In this document: piece after piece, positions 45,963 to 55,838 of the stretch
How the letters are laid out: each line of letters starts with the position of its first letter
Numbering within the stretch: the stretch's first letter is position 1
Source: Pseudomonadales bacterium
Lineage (GTDB): Bacteria > Pseudomonadota > Gammaproteobacteria > Pseudomonadales > Halieaceae
DNA length: 64,000 nucleotides
Assembly: GCA_024234735.1 (NCBI GenBank)
Contig: JACKNV010000001.1
Coordinates: 62,001 to 126,000 of the forward strand
Direction: 5' to 3'
Made by a program: the position numbers and the translations under genes
The notes under the pieces: model-generated
Database searches by the model: none
Seen by the model: the letters and a program-made list of their open reading frames with translations, nothing else
What the model was told of the DNA's origin: nothing

Positions 45963-46982
45963 TCACGCGCTCAAGGCCTGGCGGCGAAACGCGCTGGGCG
46001 ATATGCCGATCTCGCGCCGGAAGGCGCGGGTGAAGTTGGAGGCGTCCGTGTAGCCGAGTTCGAAAGCGATCTCGGTGATGGTTTTGTCCGATCCATCCAG
46101 ATCCTCACAGGCTTGGCGCATGCGGCTGTGGTGGACAATATCGACGTAGGTCGTTCCTCGCCTGGCGATCTCCCGCTGCAGGGTACGCCGGCTCATGGAC
46201 AGGGATTCCGCCACGCTATCGATATGTGGTGTGCCTCTGTTGGTATACAGGGTTTCTACCTGGTTCGTCACTATCTCGAGGATGTCCGTAGGCATGGGAT
46301 CACCCGGCCCAGGTATTTGTACGTATTGAGATCGGCTGGCCTGGGGAAAGACCCGTTGGAGGAGGCTGGAGGGTACCGTGATATAGCTGTACTGTGTTCC
46401 GTACTCGATGTGCGTTCTGGCTAACAACTCGGTTGCCGGGACAGGTTCCCGGGGCGTGTAGGCGAGGCCGAGCTTGCTGGGACACCAGTCGGGCCCTGCG
46501 GCCTGCCGGATAGTGAGAATAGAGACGATCAGCGTGCACAGATGAGACTGGTGGGCCCCCAGGGAGTGCTTTTCATGCGAGGTCATATTGATTCTGATGT
46601 CGCCATCTCCGGCACGAGACAGCCAAAGCCGCTCGCCACTGTTCAGGCACCGGTAATGACGAGTGCCTGCATGCATGTAGGCGCCGACAGTAAGGCTGCC
46701 AGCAAGACTCTTGCCGTAATCACCGAAATCGACCAGTGAGGAGCCCAGGCCCAGGTCGATTCCCAGGTGCTCGGTGCCCAGGCTGGAACAGGCGAGCTCG
46801 AGGAGTTTGAAGGTGTTCGCCAGCGGTATCAGGGTGTCCGGAAACGCCAGCAGCTCCGCGGAAATACCCGCCCGCCCGAGCAGCGAGGCTACCGGGGCAC
46901 CCATGGCCTCCAGGCGACAGGCCAGATGGGTGATAATCGGTGCCCGGATCATGTGGATCGCAGTTCGTTCCAGACTTGCCAT
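45963..46982 (-). CDS. AraC-family transcriptional regulator (OruR/ArgR-like)
   Basis: A 339-residue regulator with an N-terminal arabinose-binding-like (PF12625-type) domain and a C-terminal AraC double helix-turn-helix: SVAESLSMSRRTLQREIARRGTTYVDIVHHSRM and KTITEIAFELGYTDASNFTRAFRREIGISPSAFR. The start is uncertain: ATG 46982 is used here, while a longer GTG start at 47048 and an ATG at 46952 are possible; none has a good ribosome-binding site. It is divergent from the duplicated DUF1254/DUF1214 gene and probably controls it. Confidence 0.88.
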   Translation of the reverse strand: MASLERTAIHMIRAPIITHLACRLEAMGAPVASLLGRAGISAELLAFPDTLIPLANTFKLLELACSSLGTEHLGIDLGLGSSLVDFGDYGKSLAGSLTVGAYMHAGTRHYRCLNSGERLWLSRAGDGDIRINMTSHEKHSLGAHQSHLCTLIVSILTIRQAAGPDWCPSKLGLAYTPREPVPATELLARTHIEYGTQYSYITVPSSLLQRVFPQASRSQYVQIPGPGDPMPTDILEIVTNQVETLYTNRGTPHIDSVAESLSMSRRTLQREIARRGTTYVDIVHHSRMRQACEDLDGSDKTITEIAFELGYTDASNFTRAFRREIGISPSAFRRQALSA

Positions 46983-47137
46983 GCGGGTGTTTTCGCCAAT
47001 CAAGCAATAACCGGGCACCAGTATAACCTTGTGTATCTGATTTGGCACCGAATGACAGGCAGGGATGCAAACCCCGACTTATATTGGCTGGCGCCATAGT
47101 CTTGGGCAGGACACCCATCGAACAGGGAGACAAAGCC

Positions 47138-50110
47138 ATGTTGCGTACCATCCTTCCACTGGTCCTTACGCTGCTGCTGGGCGCTTGTGCCGAAGAGGCC
47201 GAGCCAATCCGGGACGAACCGATCAAGTACGAACCGATCCCGCTGTCGATCCTGACCCCCGAGCGCGTCGAGACCCGCCTGGGGCCGCTGACCTTCTTCG
47301 ACGGCTATCCGAGCGCCGAGACCGTCGATGTGGTCTACGACAACCTCGATTTCCAGCGCGGCGTGCGCGCCTTTCTCGACGGCCTGCCGATCGCGTCGCT
47401 TTACGCCATGCGCGAGGGCTTCCGTGAAGTCGGCGCCGTCAACGGCACGGTCGGCATCTTCGAAGACCTGATGGACGCCCGGACGCTGTTCCTGACCGCC
47501 AACACCGAGAGCGTCTACGCGATGACCTGGCTGGACCTGAAGGACGGGCCGATGGTGGTGGAGAGCGCGCCCAACACCCTGGGCATCCTCGACGACTTCT
47601 TCTTCGGCCACGTGACCGACCTGGGCAACGCCGGCCCCGACCGGGGGCAGGGCGGCAAGTTCCTGATCCTGCCGCCGGGCTACGAGGGCGAGGTGCCCGA
47701 GGGCTACCACACCTTCACCTCGCGCACCTTCGGCAACTGGCTGATCTGGCGCGGCTTCCTCGAGGACGGCGACCCGCAGCCTGCGGTGGCCAACCTCAAG
47801 GCACACACGCGGATTTACCCCCTGGCGCAGCGTGATGATCCGCCCGCCACGCAGTTCATCAACCTCTCGGGTCGTTCCTTCAACACCATCCACGCCAACG
47901 ACATCACGTTCTATGAGGAGGTCAACGCGGTGATCCAGGAGGAGCCCGTCGATGCCCTGGACCCGGAGTTCCTGGGCTTGCTGGCCGCCATCGGCATCGA
48001 GAAGGGCAAGCCCTTCGCGCCGGACGCCCGCATGACCGAGATCCTCAACGATGCGGCCGCCGTGGGCAACGCCACAGCACGCGCCCTGGTATTCAGGACC
48101 CGCGACCCCGGGGCCTACCTGTTCGAGAATAGCGCCTGGAAGACCGGCTTTATCGGCGGCAGCCACGAGTTCGAGATCGATGGTGTGCGCCTGCTGGACG
48201 GCCGGTCCCTGTTCTTCTACTACGCTACGGGCATCACGCCCGCCATGGCGGCGAAGATGGTCGGCGTGGGGTCGCAGTACGCCGGCGCCATGACCGATTC
48301 GAAGGGTCGTGCGCTGGACGGCGGCCATACCTATCGGCTGCATATACCGCCGGACGTGCCGGTTAAGGACTTCTGGTCACTGGTACTCTATGACAACCAG
48401 ACCCGCTCCATGCTGCAGACCGACCAGCCGTTCCCCAGCCTCAACAGCGAGCGCGGCGTCGAGCCCAACGCCGACGGTTCGACTGATATCTACTTCGGGC
48501 CGAGTGCGCCGGAGGGGAAGGAGAGTAACTGGATCCAGACTGTTCCGGGCAAGGGCTGGAGCGTGATCCTGCGGCTCTACGGGCCGCTCGAGCCGTGGTT
48601 TGACAAGGCATGGCAACCCGGAGAGATCGAGCGCCTCGACGACATCCCGGCCGTTGCCGCGACCGGCGAGCGCCCGGCCATGGCCACCGACATCCCCGCG
48701 TCGATCACCACGCCCGACCGCATCGAGACCCGCATCGGCACGCTCGAATTTTTCGACGGATTCCCGACCGAGGCGACGGCCGAGCTCGTCTACGACAACC
48801 TCGATTTCCTGCGCGGTGTCGAGGCGTTCCTGACAGCGATCCCGGCAGCGTCGCTCGACGCGTTGCTCGACGGCATCGGCACCCTGGGGGTCAATCGCAA
48901 CGGCGCCATCTCCATCACCGAGTCGCTGCTGGATGCGCGGGCGCTGTACCTGACAGCCAACACCGAAAGTGTCTACATCGGCGGCGTGCTCGACCTGCGC
49001 GACGGTCCGGTCGTCGTCGAGAGCCCGCCGAATACGCTGGGTATGGTTAACGACCGATTCTTCCGCTACGTCGCCGACATGGGCAACGCCGGACCGGATC
49101 GCGGCCAGGGCGGCAAGTACCTCTTCCTGCCACCGGACTGGGAGGGCGAGGAACCCGAGGGCTACTTCACCTACCGATCGCCGACTTACAGCAACATGAT
49201 GTTCTGGCGGGGCTTCCTGGTCGACGGCGATCCCGGGCCCGCCATCGAGGCAGCCAAGGAGCAGCTCAAGGTCTATCCGCTGGGCGAGACGGCGGACGCC
49301 GCCGATATGAAGTTCGTCAATATTTCGGGGCGGTTCCACAACACGGTCCACGCCAACGACATCCACTTCTACGACGAAGTCCACACCGTGATAGACCAGG
49401 AGCCGGCCGCGGCCTTCAGCCCTGAGGTGCTCGGCCTGCTCGCCGCGATCGGGATTCAGCAGGGCGAGCCGTTCGCTCCCGACGAGCGGATGCGCAAGAT
49501 CCTCACCGACGCGGTCGCCGTGGGCAACGCGACGGCGCGCGCGATCTCGTTTCGGGCACGCGACCCGCGGGCGCTGGTCTACGAGGACGCCGCCTGGTTC
49601 AACCCCTTTGTCGGCGGCAGCCACGAGTTCCTGCGCGAAAGCGGCGGCCGTGATCTCGATGGCAGGACCATGTTCCACTACGGGTACACGGCGGTGACCC
49701 CGGCCATGGTCATCCAGATTGTCGGAGCCGGCTCACAGTACGCCGTCGCCGCCCTGGATAGCAACGGCGACTACCTCGACGGCTCGAAGACCTATTCACT
49801 GACCTTGCCTGCCGACATCCCGGCAAAGGATTTCTGGTCCTTCGTCAATTACGACCCGCAGACGCGCTCCCTGCTGCAGACGCCTGGCACCCCGTTCCCG
49901 AGCGTCAGTAGCCAGAGTGGGACCGTGCAGAGCAATCCCGACGGCAGCACCACCCTCTGGTTCGGGCCGGAGCCCCCGGAAGGCATGGAGTCCAACTGGG
50001 TGCCGACCGTGCCCGGCAAGGGCTGGTTCACGGTATTGCGCCTGTACGGGCCCCTGGAGTCGTGGTTTGACCAGAGCTGGCGACCGGGTGAGTTGGAACC
50101 GGTCGACTGA
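47138..50110 (+). CDS. Tandem-duplicated DUF1254/DUF1214 lipoprotein
   Basis: A 990-residue lipoprotein (lipobox LGAC, Cys17) made of two consecutive copies of a DUF1254-DUF1214 unit. Copy one runs about 34-505 and copy two about 518-990. They open with IPLSILTPERVETRLG and IPASITTPDRIETRIG and close with VPGKGWSVILRLYGPLEPWFD and VPGKGWFTVLRLYGPLESWFD. Most members of this family have a single unit of about 450 residues; the function is not established. AGGGAGA precedes the ATG. The gene is followed after 25 bases by a secreted phosphatase gene and is divergent from an AraC regulator. Confidence 0.88.
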   Translation: MLRTILPLVLTLLLGACAEEAEPIRDEPIKYEPIPLSILTPERVETRLGPLTFFDGYPSAETVDVVYDNLDFQRGVRAFLDGLPIASLYAMREGFREVGAVNGTVGIFEDLMDARTLFLTANTESVYAMTWLDLKDGPMVVESAPNTLGILDDFFFGHVTDLGNAGPDRGQGGKFLILPPGYEGEVPEGYHTFTSRTFGNWLIWRGFLEDGDPQPAVANLKAHTRIYPLAQRDDPPATQFINLSGRSFNTIHANDITFYEEVNAVIQEEPVDALDPEFLGLLAAIGIEKGKPFAPDARMTEILNDAAAVGNATARALVFRTRDPGAYLFENSAWKTGFIGGSHEFEIDGVRLLDGRSLFFYYATGITPAMAAKMVGVGSQYAGAMTDSKGRALDGGHTYRLHIPPDVPVKDFWSLVLYDNQTRSMLQTDQPFPSLNSERGVEPNADGSTDIYFGPSAPEGKESNWIQTVPGKGWSVILRLYGPLEPWFDKAWQPGEIERLDDIPAVAATGERPAMATDIPASITTPDRIETRIGTLEFFDGFPTEATAELVYDNLDFLRGVEAFLTAIPAASLDALLDGIGTLGVNRNGAISITESLLDARALYLTANTESVYIGGVLDLRDGPVVVESPPNTLGMVNDRFFRYVADMGNAGPDRGQGGKYLFLPPDWEGEEPEGYFTYRSPTYSNMMFWRGFLVDGDPGPAIEAAKEQLKVYPLGETADAADMKFVNISGRFHNTVHANDIHFYDEVHTVIDQEPAAAFSPEVLGLLAAIGIQQGEPFAPDERMRKILTDAVAVGNATARAISFRARDPRALVYEDAAWFNPFVGGSHEFLRESGGRDLDGRTMFHYGYTAVTPAMVIQIVGAGSQYAVAALDSNGDYLDGSKTYSLTLPADIPAKDFWSFVNYDPQTRSLLQTPGTPFPSVSSQSGTVQSNPDGSTTLWFGPEPPEGMESNWVPTVPGKGWFTVLRLYGPLESWFDQSWRPGELEPVD

Positions 50111-50135
50111 GCGGTTCCCTGTGAAGGAGAGCTCG

Positions 50136-51899
50136 ATGCAAACTCTGCCACGCCGCGTCACGCGGCGCGCGTCCGTGCCCTGGTGTCGCAGGATTGTGCT
50201 GGTATTGGCGCTCGCCGGTCTTGCCGGCTGCGACGTCGCCGAGACCGACACCGCGGCAACAGCCCCGGTCCCGGCCAGGGAACTCCCCCGGCTGATCCTG
50301 CAGATCACCGTGGACCAGTTGCGTGGTGACCTGCCGCTACGCTACGAGGCGCAATTCGGGGAGGGCGGTTTCCGCTACCTGCTGGAACAGGGTATCTACT
50401 TCGACAATGCCCACCATGCCCATGCGAACACCGAGACGGTGGTCGGCCACACCACGCTTGCGACAGGGGCGCATCCCGCCGCCCACGGCATGGTGGGCAA
50501 CCTGTGGTTCGACCGCAAGGCCGGCCGCACGGTCTACAACATCGAAGACACTGACTACGAAATCCTGACCGGTGGCGCGGGCGTCGACTCACAGACCGAA
50601 ATCGACCCGACGCAACTCGCCGCCGGCAGTGACGGCCGCTCACCCGCGGCGATCCTGACGACAACCTTTGCGGACGAACTGTCGATCGCGACCCTGGGAG
50701 CAGCCAGGGTGTTCGGGGTGTCGGTCAAAGACAGAGGTGCCGTAGTGATGGCGGGTCATACCGGCAAGGCATTCTGGTTTTCGAAATCTGCTGGCCAGTT
50801 CGTGACCAGCAGCTACTACTACGACGCCTACCCCGAGTGGGTAAATACCTGGAATTCCAGGGGCATACCGCAAAGTTATAGCGGTGCTTCCTGGGCACTG
50901 CTGAATCCGGTGGAGGGATACCTCTTTGGGGATCGCGATGACCAGCCCTGGGAGCCGGACTTCGCGGGCTTCGGCCGGACCTTTCCGCATTCGTATTCGG
51001 CCGTCGAAGACCCTTACTTCACGACCAAGCTGACGCTCGGACCTGCGGGGGACCGGATCACGGCCGATTTCGCCAAAGCCCTGATCGATGCCGAGGGCCT
51101 TGGGGATGATGATGTGACCGACTACCTGTCCGTCAGTTTTTCTTCCACGGATTACATCGGGCATCTGTTTGGTCCATCGAGTCTGGAGGCCGAGGACAAC
51201 CTGCTGCACCTGGATCGCACGCTGGCCGATCTGTTCTCCTTCATCGACCGGGAAATCGGCCTGGACCGCACTCTCATCGTCCTGTCCGCCGACCATGGGA
51301 CCCCGGAGGCGCCCGGTTACCTGCGTGAGCTGGGTAAACTGGGCGGCTACGTCACGCCCGATAACTGGGATACAACGAAGGCGGCCGAACGGATTCGCGA
51401 TAGGTTTGGGCTGAGCGGTAAACTGATCCAGGGTTACGATCACCCCTATCTCAATCTTTCCAACGAAGTCCGCAACGCGGAAGGCGTCGATCTGGTAGCC
51501 CTGGAGACGGCGATTGCCGAGGAACTCGTGGCCCTGGAAGGAGTCGCCTACGCCTTTCCGAGTTCGCGGTTACGGCAGGGCTCGTTACCCGAAAATGCCC
51601 TGACCCGTGCAGTGCTCAACAACTATAATCCAGACCGCTCCGGCGACATCTATGTCGTTTTCAATCCGGGCTGGTTTATCAACGATTTCGACGGTCTCTC
51701 GGTCACGGTGACCCACGGTTCGCCATGGCGCTACGATACCTATGTGCCGATTGCGTTCGCGGGTTACGGCCTGTCCCCGCAAACGGTGTCGCGGCGTGTA
51801 CACACCGTCGATGTGGCGAGCACGCTGGCCGCGCTTGCCGACACGCGCCCGCCCGATGGCGCGGCCGGCGACGTGCTGCTGGAGGTCGTTGGTCAATAG
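50136..51899 (+). CDS. PafA/PhoV-type alkaline phosphatase lipoprotein
   Basis: A 587-residue member of the alkaline phosphatase superfamily. Signal peptide and lipobox LAGC (Cys32). Metal and nucleophile blocks are ITVDQLRGDL, HANTETVVGHTTLATGAHPAAHGMVGN (Thr nucleophile region), SFSSTDYIGHLFGP and LSADHGTPEAPGY, with a final His in TVTHGSPWRYD. This arrangement fits PafA-type phosphate-irrepressible phosphomonoesterases. GAAGGAGA stands ahead of the ATG. Co-transcribed with the DUF1254/1214 gene. Confidence 0.88.
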   Translation: MQTLPRRVTRRASVPWCRRIVLVLALAGLAGCDVAETDTAATAPVPARELPRLILQITVDQLRGDLPLRYEAQFGEGGFRYLLEQGIYFDNAHHAHANTETVVGHTTLATGAHPAAHGMVGNLWFDRKAGRTVYNIEDTDYEILTGGAGVDSQTEIDPTQLAAGSDGRSPAAILTTTFADELSIATLGAARVFGVSVKDRGAVVMAGHTGKAFWFSKSAGQFVTSSYYYDAYPEWVNTWNSRGIPQSYSGASWALLNPVEGYLFGDRDDQPWEPDFAGFGRTFPHSYSAVEDPYFTTKLTLGPAGDRITADFAKALIDAEGLGDDDVTDYLSVSFSSTDYIGHLFGPSSLEAEDNLLHLDRTLADLFSFIDREIGLDRTLIVLSADHGTPEAPGYLRELGKLGGYVTPDNWDTTKAAERIRDRFGLSGKLIQGYDHPYLNLSNEVRNAEGVDLVALETAIAEELVALEGVAYAFPSSRLRQGSLPENALTRAVLNNYNPDRSGDIYVVFNPGWFINDFDGLSVTVTHGSPWRYDTYVPIAFAGYGLSPQTVSRRVHTVDVASTLAALADTRPPDGAAGDVLLEVVGQ

Positions 51900-51962
51900 C
51901 AGGCGAGCTCGCCGTCAGCCACAATGTCAGCGAGCGCCTGGCCCAGGTAGGAAGATAGCTGT

Positions 51963-52811
51963 TCACGGTACGCTGACCACGGGGTCCATGCCACTGCACT
52001 CCAGGGATTTAGCCGCGGTGGCCTTGTCCAGTGCCTGCCACTCCACTTTGGCGGCGTCGAGTTGTGCGCGGAACACCGGGTTGTCGTGCATCTGTGCGAC
52101 CGCGGCGGCACCCATGATCCGCCCGGCCACCACGTCGCTGGGCCAGTGCACGTTGCACACTACCCGGCTCTCGCCAAACTGCAGGCCCCGGGCGAGGATC
52201 ACGTTCCCCCGTTCCGGCGCGACCTCTGACAGGATCAATGCCCAGGCCCAGCCGTAGGCCGTGTGGCCGGAGGGATAGGACCCGTCCTTGGACAGTGTTT
52301 CGCGCTCCTTGGGAGTGCAGATCGGTCCGCCGTTGACCATGAACGGACGTTGGCGCTGATAGGCATTCTTGGCCATGTAGGTGGCCAGCCCCGCGTCCGC
52401 CAGGGTGCGTCGCATCATGAGGTACAGGTTGGGCGTGGTGTCGGGGCCCACCCGGGCGCCCAGCGCGCAGTCAAAGGCACTGGCCGCGGCGGGGAAATGG
52501 AGATTGGCGTCCGCGGCGGCCAGTGCCCACCTTGCCGGATCGACCTCGGTGGTCACCTGATGGTTGCGGGCGATGTCGTAGTCATAGGCCGGGCTACCCG
52601 GCAGCGGGGGAGGGGGCAGGATCGACAGACTATCCGGCAGCTGCTCCGGAGGTAGGTAGCCGGCCAAGACCCCTGGGTAGATTTCGGGGATCTCTGCCAG
52701 CGTCGGTATCTTCGGGGCAGCCGGCGGGGTGGTGCAACCCTGCACCAGGACAAGCAGCAGTATTGCAGTGCCGCCAACGGCGCGGGTGAAGAGTGCGTTC
52801 AATCGGGACAT
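51963..52811 (-). CDS. Class A (PAP2-type) nonspecific acid phosphatase lipoprotein
   Basis: A 282-residue PAP2/vanadium-haloperoxidase-fold phosphatase. The three-part active site is present: KNAYQRQRPF (Kx6RP), SYPSGHT and SRVVCNVHWPSDVVAG (SRx5Hx3D). The signal peptide has a lipobox VQGC (Cys26), so it is probably membrane-anchored in the periplasm. GGAG precedes the ATG at 52811. It converges on the PafA-like gene, giving two unrelated secreted phosphatases side by side. Confidence 0.93.
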   Translation of the reverse strand: MSRLNALFTRAVGGTAILLLVLVQGCTTPPAAPKIPTLAEIPEIYPGVLAGYLPPEQLPDSLSILPPPPLPGSPAYDYDIARNHQVTTEVDPARWALAAADANLHFPAAASAFDCALGARVGPDTTPNLYLMMRRTLADAGLATYMAKNAYQRQRPFMVNGGPICTPKERETLSKDGSYPSGHTAYGWAWALILSEVAPERGNVILARGLQFGESRVVCNVHWPSDVVAGRIMGAAAVAQMHDNPVFRAQLDAAKVEWQALDKATAAKSLECSGMDPVVSVP

Positions 52812-52895
52812 GCTTGTCGCTCCGTGTGATGGCGCTGCCCAGCGCCAGGGCGATGCGGTCATTGGGGGCGCTGTCACAGCGCCCCTGCACAGGGC

Positions 52896-53492
52896 TCAGT
52901 TATTGCACAGCGCCTGCATCTTGGTATTGGCCACGTTTGCCTGCTGCTCGGTGGTGGCATTGAGCAGCTCCTGTTTGGCCGCGGCGCAGTCCTCGGAATC
53001 GTGTTGCACGCTGGCGTGGATGGCCGGGTAGGCGGGGTCAGAGGGCGGCGTGTTGCACATGGTCGCCGACACCCGGCGGATGTTGGTGTGCTCCCCCTGT
53101 TCCACGGATACACAATCACCGGGGTCGATGTCAGACTGGTCGGTCACTACCGATACGGTGTTGCCGTTTACCAGGCGGATCGTGTACTGGTTGGCGGTGC
53201 CGGCGGTTTCCTTGGAAACCAGCGCGCCCAGGCCGGCGCCGGCGGCGGCGCCGAGAGCCTGGCTGCCGGTGGAGTAGCCGCTGGCGGCGGCCAGGCCCAG
53301 CACGCCACCGATCAGCGCGCCGGCGCCGTAGTCGGGCTTCATCGCCACCTGCTGGACGTTCTCCACAGTGCCGTAGGCCACGGCGATCAGGGAGTTGCGG
53401 GTTGAGCCGGTACCGGGGGTGGTGGCCATGTTGGCGCAGCCGGCCAGCAGCACAGCCACCGGGATACAGCTGAGAAAGAGGCGTGAAATCAT
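52896..53492 (-). CDS. Glycine-zipper outer-membrane lipoprotein (SlyB/Pcp-like)
   Basis: A 198-residue lipoprotein with LAGC (Cys19), an N-terminal VAYGTVENVQQV block and a glycine-zipper stretch GAGALIGGVLGLAAASGYSTGSQALGAAAGAGLGALV near residues 55-92, as in SlyB/Pcp-type outer-membrane lipoproteins. A small beta-rich part and a helical tail with three Cys follow; the tail is unusual for the family. GGGAG precedes the ATG at 53492. Confidence 0.83.
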   Translation of the reverse strand: MISRLFLSCIPVAVLLAGCANMATTPGTGSTRNSLIAVAYGTVENVQQVAMKPDYGAGALIGGVLGLAAASGYSTGSQALGAAAGAGLGALVSKETAGTANQYTIRLVNGNTVSVVTDQSDIDPGDCVSVEQGEHTNIRRVSATMCNTPPSDPAYPAIHASVQHDSEDCAAAKQELLNATTEQQANVANTKMQALCNN

Positions 53493-53686
53493 GTGGGTCT
53501 CCCAAGGGTGATAAACGCCACCGCCAGTGTGTGGCGGCGGCTTGCCTGTCGGCGCCAAGAGCATAACCCGATTTCCCGCCCCCGTCAGCCACCTCTCGCG
53601 TCAGACGGGGGGACGCGGCCCTGCCGGTTTGCTGCCTGCGCTGGCCGGTAGTAACATCCGAGCTTCCCGAATCGAGAGGACACTCC

Positions 53687-55084
53687 ATGGCCGTTCACGA
53701 CAAGGACTCCATCCGCGCCGCACTGGATGACGACATCTACGCTTCCACCGACCTCAGTGTCAGTATGCCCAAGTACCGGTTCCCGTCATCGGAGCAGGAC
53801 CCGCGGCACGCCTACGCGGTGGTGCATGACGAACTGATGCTGGATGGCAACGCCAGGCAGAACCTCGCCACCTTCTGCCAGACCTGGGAGGAGCCGGAAG
53901 TGCATCGCCTGATGGACGAATGCATAGACAAGAACATCGTCGACAAGGACGAGTACCCGCAGATTGCCGAGATCGAATCCCGCTGTGTGCACATGCTGTC
54001 CGACCTGTGGAATTCGCCCGCTGCCTGCAATGCGGTGGGGTGTTCCACTACCGGCTCCAGCGAGGCCGCCATGCTCGGGGGCATGGCCATGAAACGGCGC
54101 TGGGAGGCGCGGCGCCGGGCCGAGGGCAAGCCCACGGACAAACCCAACCTGGTTACCGGGCCGGTACAGGTATGCTGGCACAAGTTCACCCGCTACTGGG
54201 ACGTGGAGCACCGCGAGATCCCCATGGACCGGGATCGCCTGCTGATGACCCCGGAGGAAGTGCTCAAGTACTGTGACGAAAATACCATTGGCGTGGTGCC
54301 CACCCTGGGCGTCACGTTTACCGGTGGCTTCGAGCCGGTGGCGGCCGTGTCCGAAGCCCTGGACAAGCTGCAGCAGGACACGGGGCTGGACATACCCATC
54401 CACGTGGACGGTGCCAGCGGCGGTTTTCTGGCGCCTTTCTGCGCGCCGGAGCTGGTGTGGGATTTTCGCCTGCCACGGGTGAAGTCGATCAACGCCTCCG
54501 GGCACAAGTTCGGTCTCTCCCCGCTGGGGGTGGGCTGGGTCGTGTGGCGCGATGAAGCCGACCTGCCCGAAGAGCTGATCTTCTGGGTGAATTACCTGGG
54601 GGGCAACATGCGCGATATCGCCCTGAACTTTTCCCGCCCCGGCGGGCAGGTGGCCTGTCAGTATTACAATTTCCTGCGCCTGGGCGTCGAGGGCTACCGC
54701 AAGATCCACGGTGCCTGCTACGAAACGGCGCAGTACCTCGCCGAGCAGATCGGCAAACTGGGCCCCTTTGACATCATCTTCAATGGTGCGCCCGACAAGG
54801 GTATTCCGGCACTGTGCTGGAAGATCCGCGAGGGGGAGGACCCGGGTTTCAATCTCTATGACCTGGCCGATCGCCTGCGGGTGCGCGGCTGGCAGGTGCC
54901 CGCCTACTCCCTGCCGGCCCACTGCGAGGATATTGCCATCCAGCGTATTCTGGTGCGCCACGGTGTCAGCCGCGATCTCGCCGACCTGTTACTCGCCGAT
55001 ATGGAAAGTGCCATCGCCCACCTGGGCAAACATGCCCCGGCGGTCTCTCTGGACGACTCCGAGGGCAGCGGGTTTCACCACTGA
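53687..55084 (+). CDS. gadB: Glutamate decarboxylase
   Basis: A 465-residue PLP-dependent group II decarboxylase that converts glutamate to GABA with uptake of a proton. Family blocks include the start [40 protein letters not shown], the [19 protein letters not shown] loop and the PLP-Lys near residue 274 in [16 protein letters not shown]. The length is that of Escherichia coli GadA/GadB (466). No GadC antiporter gene lies beside it; the next gene, four bases on, encodes an unrelated membrane protein. Confidence 0.95.
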   Translation: MAVHDKDSIRAALDDDIYASTDLSVSMPKYRFPSSEQDPRHAYAVVHDELMLDGNARQNLATFCQTWEEPEVHRLMDECIDKNIVDKDEYPQIAEIESRCVHMLSDLWNSPAACNAVGCSTTGSSEAAMLGGMAMKRRWEARRRAEGKPTDKPNLVTGPVQVCWHKFTRYWDVEHREIPMDRDRLLMTPEEVLKYCDENTIGVVPTLGVTFTGGFEPVAAVSEALDKLQQDTGLDIPIHVDGASGGFLAPFCAPELVWDFRLPRVKSINASGHKFGLSPLGVGWVVWRDEADLPEELIFWVNYLGGNMRDIALNFSRPGGQVACQYYNFLRLGVEGYRKIHGACYETAQYLAEQIGKLGPFDIIFNGAPDKGIPALCWKIREGEDPGFNLYDLADRLRVRGWQVPAYSLPAHCEDIAIQRILVRHGVSRDLADLLLADMESAIAHLGKHAPAVSLDDSEGSGFHH

Positions 55085-55087
55085 CAG

Positions 55088-55795
55088 ATGCCGTTGCACG
55101 GCAGGCATGCACACTTCCGACTGCCGCTGAACTGGTGGATAGGGGTGCTGTTTGCCCTGGGGGCAAGCCTGTTCGCCCTGGGCGGTATCCTGGTGCTGTT
55201 CCCGACGCTGGCGCAGCGCTGGGGGCTGGATGAGACGGCGGTCAATGCGGTGTTCTTCGCTGGTTCCATACCCTTCACCACGGCGGCCTACCTGCAGTTG
55301 TTCCAGGCCGCCAACAGCCCCGCGTCCGCCGGCGCTGTGCAGGCGGCGAGCACATGGTTCGGCTGGCGGCCGACGGACCTCGACTGGCTTGCCTGCGCCA
55401 TGCAGTTTGCCGGAACCCTGCTGTTCAACTTCAACACCTTCGACGCCCTGGCCGCCAACCTCGACTGGCTGCAGCAGGACCTGCTGGTGTGGACACCCGA
55501 TATGGTCGGCTCGGGCCTGTTCCTGGCGTCAGGCTACCTGGCGTTCGCCGAGACCTCGCGCGCCGGCAGCTGGTGGCAGCCCGGGCGGACGGCGTGGTGG
55601 ATGGCCGCGGTCAACCTGCTGGGGTGCGTGGCGTTCATGATAGCTGCCGTGCTGGCCTTCGTGCCGGTGGCGGCATCGGTTGCCGCCTGGATGGCAGTCT
55701 CGACCTGGTTCACGGTGATCGGCGCAATCGCCTTCGGAGTGGGGGCGCTGTTGCTGTTGCCCGGCCACACTGTCGCCGGCGCGAAATCCTGCTAA
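55088..55795 (+). CDS. Integral membrane protein downstream of glutamate decarboxylase
   Basis: A 235-residue membrane protein with about five to six hydrophobic segments (18-38, 55-72, 100-115, 135-152, 165-190, 200-225). I do not recognise a named family. It is too short and lacks the pattern for a GadC-type amino-acid antiporter. It starts four bases after gadB, so co-translation is likely and a role with GABA or acid stress is conceivable but unproven. Confidence 0.7.
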   Translation: MPLHGRHAHFRLPLNWWIGVLFALGASLFALGGILVLFPTLAQRWGLDETAVNAVFFAGSIPFTTAAYLQLFQAANSPASAGAVQAASTWFGWRPTDLDWLACAMQFAGTLLFNFNTFDALAANLDWLQQDLLVWTPDMVGSGLFLASGYLAFAETSRAGSWWQPGRTAWWMAAVNLLGCVAFMIAAVLAFVPVAASVAAWMAVSTWFTVIGAIAFGVGALLLLPGHTVAGAKSC

Positions 55796-55838
55796 GGTGG
55801 CGGGCAAGTATCGGGCCTGAGCCCGCGGGGACGTTCTC

